From NCBI GenBank assembly GCA_963803065.1, contig CAWDKW010000002.1, positions 124,001 to 188,000 on the forward strand: DNA of 64,000 nucleotides, written 5' to 3'. Positions 31,938 through 38,828 of the stretch are shown here, piece after piece; position 1 is the first letter of the stretch, and each line of letters begins with the position of its first letter. The position numbers and the translations under genes are program-made. Under the pieces are notes generated by a model. The model saw nothing but the letters and a program-made list of their open reading frames with translations. It searched no databases and was not told the DNA's origin. This DNA comes from DASXMT01 sp963803065. GTDB taxonomy: Bacteria > Actinomycetota > Acidimicrobiia > Acidimicrobiales > RAAP-2.

Positions 31938-33779
31938 GCCTCTCCGCGCTCAGAAGCCCGCTTCCCTGGCTGGGGGCTCTGCTCGGTCTCTACCTGGTGG
32001 TGCCGATCGTCGCCTTCGGGGCCCGGATCGCCGGGTCGGCCAATCCCGGGTTCTCCACCCCCGGTCTCCTTTCCGCACTGTACGTCTCGGTGGCCACCGC
32101 CACCATCTCGACGGCCATCGTCTTGCTCCTGGGCATACCCCTGGCCTACCTGCTGGCCCGGTCGCATGGCCGGCTGGCCGTCGTGGTCGGGTTGCTGGTG
32201 CAGTTGCCCCTCGCCCTGCCCCCGTTGATCAGCGGCGTCCTCCTCATCTACGTCATCGGGCCCTACACCGCGATCGGGCGGGCGTTCGGCGGTCACCTCA
32301 CCGACTCGATGACCGGGATCGTCCTGGCCCAGATTTTCGTCAGCGCCCCGTTCGTAATCGTGGCCGCACACGCCGGATTCGCTACTGTCGATCCCGAGCT
32401 GGTCGACCTGGCCACCACGCTCGGCCATCGGGAGGTGTCACGCTTTTGGCGGGTGAGCCTCCCGCTGGCCGGCCCGAGCGTCCGCGCCGGGCTCGTCCTT
32501 GGATGGCTTCGGGCCTTCGGCGAGTACGGCGCCATCGTGATCCTTGCCTACCACCCGAGCGCGCTGACCGTGTTCACCTACAACCAATTCAGCGCGGCCG
32601 GGATCACCACCACTGAGGCCCCCACCGCCCTCGCTCTGGGCGTGGCGGTGGTGGTGGCGACCTTGGCCGCCCTCGCCGCCCGTCTACATCCGTTCCGGCG
32701 GCACCGGGGACCGGGCCCGTTGCGCCCTCCCGAACCTCCGACGATGAGCAAGCCGACGGCGGTCGGCTTCGACCTCGACGTCCGCCTGGGCGACTTCCAC
32801 CTCAACTTGGCCCACACCGCCGACAGCGCCTGCCTGGCCATCCTGGGGGCCTCCGGCTCGGGCAAGTCCATCACGCTCCGGTGCCTGGCCGGCCTGCGCG
32901 GCCCGCGGCCAGGGCCCGTCCTCTACGGAGGGCGCAACGTTACCGACGTCCCTCCCGAGGAGCGAGGCGTCGGGTACGTACCCCAGGGCGCACCGCTCTT
33001 CCCCCACCTGACGGTTCGCCAACAGGTCCTCTTCGGCCAGGACGCCGATGAGGCGCTCGCCGCGTACTGGCTCGACCGGCTGGGCATCGGCGGGCTCGAA
33101 GACCACCTCCCGCACCAGCTGTCGGGCGGCCAGCGCCAGCGTGTCGCCCTGGCCCAGGCGCTGAGCCGGAGGCCGCTGGTGCTGCTGCTCGACGAGCCCT
33201 TCTCCGCCCTCGATGCGCCGGTTCGCGACGCCCTCCGCTTCGATCTCCGGCGGCTTCGAGCGCGAAGCCGGCCTGTCCACTGTCCTGGTGACACACGACC
33301 CCGAAGAGGCCGCCCTGCTGGCCGACGAGGTCATCGTGCTCGGGCGCGGCCGGGCCCTCCAGACGGGGCCGTCCCTCGACGTCATGACCCACCCGGCCAG
33401 CGCCGAGGTGGCCAGGCTGGCCGGCATTCAGAACGTGCACCCGGGTCGTGTCGTGTCCGCCGGTGTGGTCCGGGCCGAAGAATTCGACCTTGCCCTCGAC
33501 ACCATCGGCTTGGGTCCGGGCACCGAGGTCCTCTGGTGCATTCGCCCAGAGGAGGTTCGGCTGTCCGAGGCCGGGACCTACCCCGCCACGGTCACCGACG
33601 CCGCCGTCCTCGGCGCGATCGTCGAGTTCGTCGTCCAACTGGACGATACGGGACCACAGCTCCGGGCCCGAGCCTCGCGTTCGGTGACCTACGCCCCGGG
33701 AACGCGCTGTCGGGTCGACATCCCGCCGGAGGCGGTGACGTTGTGGGCGCAGGATCGCGCCACCCCGGTCCAGGTGTGA
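31934..33779 (+). CDS. modBC: ModB-ModC fused molybdate ABC transporter, apparent +1 frameshift
   Basis: The N-terminal ~260 residues form a ModB permease with about six helices and the EAA-type loop LVDLATTLGHREVSRFWRVSLPLAGPSV. Without a stop it continues into a ModC ATPase: Walker A GASGSGKS near 312, signature LSGGQRQR, Walker B LLLLDEPFSALDAP. At CTT-C-GAG (33254-33260) one base must be skipped to go on as REAGLSTVLVTHDPEEAALLADEV and a TOBE domain ending near 33760. Dropping that base gives exactly 615 codons. ModB and ModC are normally separate proteins. The shift may be programmed, an assembly error or a mutation. Confidence 0.82.
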
Positions 33780-33864
33780 AGGCCCTCAGGCGCCATTTCG
33801 TCGGGCCGCGAGCTCCCGCGCTCGTTGTCGGGCCGCCGGCTCATCGTCTCGGACCACCAGCTCG

Positions 33865-34266
33865 TCACCCGTCGACGGCCAGCTCGATACCCACATTGGT
33901 CGCCTTGACCACAGCCTCGGCCAGCATCCCGGGGACCAGGCTCAGCTCGTCGACGGCTTCCCGGGTGACCAGGGCCACGAACCGGTGCGGGCCCGCCTGG
34001 ATGTCCACCTGTGCGGCCACCGCGTCCGCCACCACCTTGGTGATGATCCCGGGAAATCGATTGCGGGCCGACTGCCCGCCGATGGCCGCCGGCTCCCTGT
34101 TCCCGGCCATCTCCACGGCGAGCCGGGCCAGATCGGCCCCATCCACGGCACGGCGGCCTCCCTCCGAGGGCACGGTCTTCACCCGACCCGCATCCGCCCA
34201 TCGCCGCATGGTGTCCGTGCTGACGCCGAGCAACGCGGCCGCCTGTCCGATCCGGTAGGCGGGCAC
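33865..34266 (-). CDS. HTH-TOBE (Mop) molybdate-responsive regulator
   Basis: This 133-residue protein has two domains. A MerR/excisionase-like helix-turn-helix covers 1-55 (YRIGQAAALLGVSTDTMRRWADAGRV). A Mop/TOBE molybdate-binding domain covers about 65-130 (SARNRFPGIITKVVADAVAAQVDIQAG, then SLVPGMLAEAVVKATNVGIEL). The combination suggests a one-component molybdate sensor replacing ModE. Its position convergent with modA-modBC supports control of molybdate uptake. GTG 34266. It lies 9 bp after the SpoIIE-type phosphatase gene on the same strand, so it may also be co-transcribed with it. Confidence 0.83.
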   Translation of the reverse strand: MPAYRIGQAAALLGVSTDTMRRWADAGRVKTVPSEGGRRAVDGADLARLAVEMAGNREPAAIGGQSARNRFPGIITKVVADAVAAQVDIQAGPHRFVALVTREAVDELSLVPGMLAEAVVKATNVGIELAVDG

Positions 34267-34275
34267 CCCTACACG

Positions 34276-36684
34276 CTAGCCCTGGGTCGTTCGACGGGGA
34301 TCGTCCAGCGGATCCACAGCCAGGGCCAGGAGCGCCACATCGTCGACCCGCTCGGTGGTAAGTGCCTCGATCACCCGCTGACAGACGGCTTGGGGCTCGA
34401 CCTCCCCGTCGGCCACGGTGTGGGCCAGGCGGTCCATGCTCGCCTCCGCCCCGACCCCCCGGTCGTCGACCACGCCGTCGGTGTAGAGAAGGAGGACCTG
34501 GCCGGGATCGATGCGGCCGTGCCACTCCGTGGCCGCCGTTTCCGGCGCGCCGAACGGGCTGGCCGGCTTCACCGGCAGGTACCGGGACCCCGCCGGTCCG
34601 ACCATGAGCGGGGGATGATGGCCGGCCGAGGCCATCATCAACTCGCCGGTGCTCGGATCGAGCTCACCGAACAGGCCGGTGGCCATTCGCTCGAAGCCGA
34701 GCAGGTCCCAGCTCCATCGCAGCGCGGCGACCAGCTTCCCGGGCGTGTGGACCTGGCCCGCCAGCGCCCTCGCCGCGCTACGGAGTTGGCCCATCATGGC
34801 CGCGGCCGACCGGTCGTGGCCGGCGACGTCGCCGATCATGAACCCGAGGCGCGCCCCCGGCAGCGCGACCAGGTCGTAGAAGTCGCCCCCCACGTCCAGG
34901 CCACGGGTGCTGGGCACGTACCGGGTCGCCGTCCTGACCCCGGGGAACTCCGGTGGCCCCTGTGGGAGCAGGCTCTCCTGGAGGACATGGGCCGTGTGAT
35001 CAGCCTGCTCGAACCGCTGGGCATTGGCGACAACCGCGGCCACCTGTTGGGCCAGCTCCTGGGCGAAGTCGACATCGTGGACGCCGAAGCTCCGGGCATC
35101 CGAGACGAAGGTGATGCTCCCGATCACCTGCCCGTCCGCGGCCAGCGGCACGGTCAGGTACGAGCGGAAGGCCAGGGCCTTGGTGAGGGAGAAGTGCCGT
35201 TCGTCGCGGGTGGTGGACCGCAAGAACTCATCGCTCATCTGCCCCGACCAACTGGGTCTGCCGGTCATCACGACGCCTGCGGCCGGATGGAGGCCATGTG
35301 CGTCGGGTGGGTAGTTGGTGTGGAGCTCGTCAACCAGAGGCTGCCGAGCCGGATCACGATGCCGGGCCACCATGCGCCGAAGGCTGCCGTCGTCAGCCAG
35401 GACGTCGATGAGGCAGAGATCGCCGAGAGCGGCCAGGGCCAGGGTGGCCAGGCGATCGAGCGCCTCCTGGACGTCGGGGGCCTCGGCCATCACCTTGGCC
35501 GCCCGGGCCAGAAAGGCGCTGATGGTGGCCAGTTTCTCGAGCTCCTCGTAGATCCGCGCCTTGTCGATGGCCTGCGACGCCTGGTCCACCACCGTGGTCA
35601 GGAACTCACGCTCCTCCAGGTCGAAATGATGCTCAGCCGGGTAGCTGATGGCCAGGACGCCGACGCACTCCTCTTTGATCGACAGGGGCAGCACAGCGAA
35701 GGCCGAGTCGGCCATCCGCCGGGCCGACCAGGCGGGAAAACGGGCTTCCCCGTCTGCGGCCGAGGAGACGAAGACCGCCTCGCTCGCCCGGGCGACCGCG
35801 GCCACCGGCAGGTCATCGTCCATGGCGATCTCGTCGAACTCCCCGCCGGCGAACGGCTCGTCAGTCGAGCGGACCAACCGGGCCGGCTCGTCGTGGACCA
35901 GCCAGACGTCCGCCCGCTCGATCTCGCCTTTCGGTCCCTTGGAGCTCATGGCCCCGGCAAGCACGGTGGCCACCTCCACCCGGGACGAGGCGCCGGCCAG
36001 CAGCGAGGTGATGTTCTGCAATCGGGCCAGGCGATCGGCGACCTGCTCTGCACGGAAACGGGCTATCCGCTCGGTCTCGAAGAGCCGGACCCGGCTCAGC
36101 GCACCGGCCATGCGGTCGGCCACCTGCTCGAGCATGCGGGCGTCCATGGCGGTGAAGTGACCCAACTGGTGGCTCCCAGCGTGCAGGACGCCCAGCACAC
36201 GACCATCGAGCAGGATGGGCACGGCCACGACCGACTTCATGCCGCTCTCCCCCAGGACGGGCGAGACCAGCTGCACGGTGGACAGATCGTCGACCACGAG
36301 CGGCTCCCGCGTGGCCAACACCCGCCCGGCCATGCCCTCTCCGGACCGGATCTGGAGGTCCAACGAGACCGCCTCCACGAGCCCGACCGCCACCCGGGCC
36401 ACGAGCTCGTCTTCCTCATCGTTGGCCAGTAGCACGGCGACCTCGTCTGTGCCCAATGCCTCCCGCATGGTGACCAGCGCATACTGGAACAGCTCGTCGA
36501 GTGATGTGCGGGTCACGGCGGTGTCGGCGGAGCTACCGAGCTCGTGCCACCAACGGGCGACCGACTCGCCCACCGCCCGCCCGGCCTGCTCGGCGGAGAC
36601 CAGCATCTCGAATTCGTTCCGGACCCGCCGGTCTCCGGCGTCGGGTCCTTGGCCGCTCCCGTGCGACTGGGCAGGCTTGTCCAT
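34276..36684 (-). CDS. GAF-domain PP2C (SpoIIE/RsbU-type) serine phosphatase
   Basis: This 802-residue cytosolic sensor phosphatase has three GAF-like domains at about 50-205, 215-375 and 385-565, the last with DLCLIDVLADDGSLRRMV and VPLAADGQVIGSITFVS. A PP2C_SpoIIE domain follows from about 580 to the end, with GGDFYDLVALPGARLGFMIGDVAGHD carrying the metal aspartates and LLLYTDGVVDDRG. Such proteins dephosphorylate anti-sigma-factor antagonists in partner-switching stress circuits. No antagonist or anti-sigma gene is adjacent. The ligands of the GAF domains are unknown. ATG 36684. Confidence 0.9.
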   Translation of the reverse strand: MDKPAQSHGSGQGPDAGDRRVRNEFEMLVSAEQAGRAVGESVARWWHELGSSADTAVTRTSLDELFQYALVTMREALGTDEVAVLLANDEEDELVARVAVGLVEAVSLDLQIRSGEGMAGRVLATREPLVVDDLSTVQLVSPVLGESGMKSVVAVPILLDGRVLGVLHAGSHQLGHFTAMDARMLEQVADRMAGALSRVRLFETERIARFRAEQVADRLARLQNITSLLAGASSRVEVATVLAGAMSSKGPKGEIERADVWLVHDEPARLVRSTDEPFAGGEFDEIAMDDDLPVAAVARASEAVFVSSAADGEARFPAWSARRMADSAFAVLPLSIKEECVGVLAISYPAEHHFDLEEREFLTTVVDQASQAIDKARIYEELEKLATISAFLARAAKVMAEAPDVQEALDRLATLALAALGDLCLIDVLADDGSLRRMVARHRDPARQPLVDELHTNYPPDAHGLHPAAGVVMTGRPSWSGQMSDEFLRSTTRDERHFSLTKALAFRSYLTVPLAADGQVIGSITFVSDARSFGVHDVDFAQELAQQVAAVVANAQRFEQADHTAHVLQESLLPQGPPEFPGVRTATRYVPSTRGLDVGGDFYDLVALPGARLGFMIGDVAGHDRSAAAMMGQLRSAARALAGQVHTPGKLVAALRWSWDLLGFERMATGLFGELDPSTGELMMASAGHHPPLMVGPAGSRYLPVKPASPFGAPETAATEWHGRIDPGQVLLLYTDGVVDDRGVGAEASMDRLAHTVADGEVEPQAVCQRVIEALTTERVDDVALLALAVDPLDDPRRTTQG

Positions 36685-36732
36685 CGGTCAGAGCCTACGG
36701 CCCAAACAGGGCCCGGGCCCCGGTCAACTCGG

Positions 36733-37212
36733 TCAGGTGTCCTTTCCCTGGTCGGCCATGAGCTGAGCCAGCCGCTCGAGGGTCCGTTCCATGTCCCGCT
36801 TCGTCTTCTTCGAGTAGATGTCGCCGACCTTCAACAGGACCCGCATCGGGTCCGGCGTGATGTCCCAGCTCTCCCGGACCAGTGTCCCCTCGCCGGCCGG
36901 CTCCAGCTCGTAGCGCCAGATCCTTCCCCCCATGAGACGACCGGCAAATCCCTCGGGGCCGGTCTGCCAGGCGATCAGGCGGTTCTCCTCGAACTCGACC
37001 ACCTTGTTCACCGTCGAGTACCGGACACCGAGCTTCATCCCCATGCCGAATTTGGAGCCCAGCGTGAGCCGCTCCGGCTCGTGCTCCTTGGCCCCCTGCA
37101 GCATGCCCGAGCCATCGATCAGCGTGTGCTTGGCCGCGTCGGCCAGCACCGCGAAGATGGGCTCGGGTTGGGAGGGGATGGTGTGTTCAACCGACAACAC
37201 GTAGCCCTGCAT
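36733..37212 (-). CDS. SRPBCC family protein (polyketide cyclase/dehydrase-like)
   Basis: This 159-residue START-like protein begins MQGYVLSVEHTIPSQPEPIFAVLADAAKHTLIDGSG, the usual SRPBCC opening strand and first helix, with later strands VNKVVEFEENRLIAWQT and YELEPAGEGTLVRESWD and a long C-terminal helix (KRDMERTLERLAQLM). These proteins bind hydrophobic ligands; enzymatic activity cannot be inferred. ATG 37212 has a GAGGGGGGA ribosome site, better than upstream alternatives. It lies 48 bp before the phosphatase on the same strand. Confidence 0.8.
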   Translation of the reverse strand: MQGYVLSVEHTIPSQPEPIFAVLADAAKHTLIDGSGMLQGAKEHEPERLTLGSKFGMGMKLGVRYSTVNKVVEFEENRLIAWQTGPEGFAGRLMGGRIWRYELEPAGEGTLVRESWDITPDPMRVLLKVGDIYSKKTKRDMERTLERLAQLMADQGKDT

Positions 37213-37438
37213 CGCGGTCCCCCCTCGGTTGCCCACCCCGGCCCTGGTGTAGACCATAGATCGTGTCCGAGGCGTTGACACTGGACCTGGGTGCGGTCCG
37301 CATGAAGGGTCCCCCATCGAGTCCCGCTGGACCAGCGGCGGTGAGGCTGTCCGCCGCCCAGGTCCTCGAGTCGAGCTGGTCAGTGCACGGGCCCGGAGCT
37401 TGCGCCCTGGGGTCGCCCCGGCGGGGCAGCCGCCTGGC

Positions 37439-37444
37439 TAGATT
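37439..37444 (+). promoter_or_regulatory. TAGATT -10-like hexamer before the zinc-ribbon gene
   Basis: TAGATT ends 8 bp before ATG 37453 and no ribosome site is present, so a leaderless message is plausible. No good -35 is visible. The rest of the gap from 37213 shows nothing convincing. Confidence 0.3.
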
Positions 37445-37452
37445 CGGCCCCG

Positions 37453-37602
37453 ATGCCCAGTGTCCCCCAACCCGGTCCCCCGTCCACGCGTTCGCCGTTG
37501 GGCACCTTTGACCAGTGCCCCCACTGCGGCGCGGAGCTCCAACCCGAGCACGCCCACTACCGTTGCACCGGCTGCGGTTGGCGCGACTCCTGCTGTGACT
37601 GA
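37453..37602 (+). CDS. Small zinc-ribbon protein (49 residues)
   Basis: This short gene encodes a 49-residue protein with CPHCGAEL at 22-29 and YRCTGCGWRDSCC at 36-48. The two CxxC knuckles are spaced as in a rubredoxin-like zinc ribbon, with two further cysteines at the extreme C-terminus. A proline/serine-rich head (20 residues) precedes the ribbon. Function unknown; such mini-ribbons often bind RNA polymerase, ribosomes or partner enzymes. The C-terminal codons DSCCD-stop are the first unit of an 18-19 bp tandem repeat. The cysteine pattern is strong evidence that this frame is real. Confidence 0.72.
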   Translation: MPSVPQPGPPSTRSPLGTFDQCPHCGAELQPEHAHYRCTGCGWRDSCCD

Positions 37603-37680
37603 CGATCCTGCTGTGACTGACGATCCTGCTATGACTGACCGATCCTGCTGTGACTGACCGATCCTGCTGTGACTGACCGA
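37588..37680. repeat. Stop-codon-containing 18-19 bp tandem repeat, five copies
   Basis: Five consecutive units of TCCTGCTGTGACTGA followed by CGA or CCGA start at 37588, 37606, 37624, 37643 and 37662. The first contains the last codons and TGA of the zinc-ribbon gene; each later unit repeats the TGA. One unit has CTATGA instead of CTGTGA. The last three are one base longer, so the repeat cannot extend the frame simply. Confidence 0.93.
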
Positions 37681-37721
37681 TGGTCAGCGGCCGGCCGGAA
37701 ACGGACGCCCCGTCGGTCTGC

Positions 37722-38144
37722 TCATGGATCGATGCGCGCCGTGGCCGTGCCGGTGAACACCTCGGTGCCGTCTTGGTTCACGGTGGTGATGGCCAGCTCG
37801 ACCAGCGGGGCGCCATCGCCCTCGGTCAGCTCGGTGATCTCGGCCCTTGAGGTGAGATCGTCCCCCGGCCACACCTGGGCACGGAAGCGGCCGCCGAAAC
37901 GAACCAACCGGCCGTCACCCACGTAATCGGTCACCATCCGACCGGTCAGACCCATGGTCAACATGCCATGTGCGAAGACCGACGGGTACCCGGCCACCTG
38001 GGTGGCGAACACCTCGTCGGTGTGCAGCGGGTTGTAGTCGCCCGACGCGCCCGCGTACTGGACGATCTGGGTCCGTGTCAGGTTCTCCACCACGACCTGC
38101 TCGTGGACCGATCCCACCTTGAGCTCACTGCGACGGAGCGCCAT
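37722..38144 (-). CDS. MaoC family (R)-specific dehydratase subunit
   Basis: This 140-residue hot-dog protein has the hydratase-2 motif YAGASGDYNPLHTDEVFA (Asp and His catalytic pair in GDYNPLH) followed by GYPSVFAHGMLTMG. It probably hydrates or dehydrates a trans-2-enoyl/3-hydroxyacyl-CoA. Its start ATG 38144 is one base after the stop of the partner at 38146-38637, so the two subunits are co-translated. This matches heteromeric MaoC-type dehydratases (like HadAB or ChsH1/ChsH2), where one subunit carries the active residues. Confidence 0.88.
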   Translation of the reverse strand: MALRRSELKVGSVHEQVVVENLTRTQIVQYAGASGDYNPLHTDEVFATQVAGYPSVFAHGMLTMGLTGRMVTDYVGDGRLVRFGGRFRAQVWPGDDLTSRAEITELTEGDGAPLVELAITTVNQDGTEVFTGTATARIDP

Positions 38145-38145
38145 C

Positions 38146-38637
38146 TCAGCTGTCCCCCACCGTCTTCGAGGTGCGGACACCGACACCCCGTGCCGTGACC
38201 ACCAGTTCGCCGGCCGCGTTCCTGTACTCGATGATGTGCTCGCTGAAGGTCATGGTGCCTCCCCGTCGTCCTTCCTTGGTCCAGGTCTCGCCATCCCGTG
38301 CGGTGGCGGTGAGCACCTCGCCGGGCCCGAGCGGACGGTGGTACTCGTAGTGCTGCTCAGCGTGAAGACCGGTCCCACCGCCCCCGCTGCCGGGGGCACG
38401 CTGGACACCGGTCGGCTCCTTACCCGAACCGAACCAGGGTTGGCCGATCTTGGGTCGGAGAACATAGTCGGGGTCGAACTGGGCGCTCGCCTGCACGAAG
38501 GTGGGAGGTGCCACCACGTGGCCCACTTCGGTGGTGGCGGCATAGTCCGCATCGGCATAGACGGGATTGGGATCCCCCACGCCGCGGGCGAACATCATGA
38601 TGTGCCCGGCTTCCACCGGGAACTCGAACGAACGCAT
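38146..38637 (-). CDS. MaoC-like dehydratase N-terminal-type subunit (FAS1-like)
   Basis: This 163-residue hot-dog protein of the MaoC_dehydrat_N group begins MRSFEFPVEAGHIMMFARGVGDPNPVYAD. It lacks the catalytic GDxNPLH motif in its usual form (it has GVGDPNPVY). Such subunits pair with the active MaoC protein and shape the substrate pocket, often for bulky polycyclic acyl-CoA. It is first in the two-gene unit. ATG 38637 with a GAGGGCC element just upstream. Divergent from the acetoacetyl-CoA synthetase side, with an acyl-CoA dehydrogenase remnant in between. Confidence 0.82.
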   Translation of the reverse strand: MRSFEFPVEAGHIMMFARGVGDPNPVYADADYAATTEVGHVVAPPTFVQASAQFDPDYVLRPKIGQPWFGSGKEPTGVQRAPGSGGGGTGLHAEQHYEYHRPLGPGEVLTATARDGETWTKEGRRGGTMTFSEHIIEYRNAAGELVVTARGVGVRTSKTVGDS

Positions 38638-38735
38638 AGGCCCTCCTTGCTCGACGTAGTAGTAGGGTCTACCGCAAGACAAATCGCGCGATCCAATGGT
38701 CGATCGACGCATGCGGGCGGAGCCGAAGCGACCAG

Positions 38736-38828
38736 CCGCCGTACTACGTGCAGGTGGGCGAGGGGACCAACGAGATCCAACGAAACGTGATCGCCCGACA
38801 GCTCGTCGCCCGGGGAGGGGTGGGGTGA
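38736..38828 (+). pseudogene. C-terminal remnant of an acyl-CoA dehydrogenase
   Basis: In one frame the DNA reads YYVQVGEGTNEIQRNVIARQLVARGG and then stops at 38826-38828. That GEGTNEIQRNVIARQLV stretch is the hallmark C-terminus of acyl-CoA dehydrogenases, but nothing upstream is homologous and only about 30 residues remain. The stop codon still overlaps the GTG of the next gene (GTGA), the scar of a former ACAD-ligase operon. The junction lies near 38735, where sequence belonging to the divergent MaoC promoter side begins. A deletion has probably removed the rest. Confidence 0.78.

Noticed and set aside
37263..37511. 82-residue open frame before the zinc-ribbon gene
   Set aside because: No motif, no ribosome site, and it conflicts with the zinc-ribbon frame, which has clear cysteine spacing.
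37588..37680. CRISPR-like array
   Set aside because: Units are contiguous without spacers and overlap a stop codon; no cas gene is in the window.
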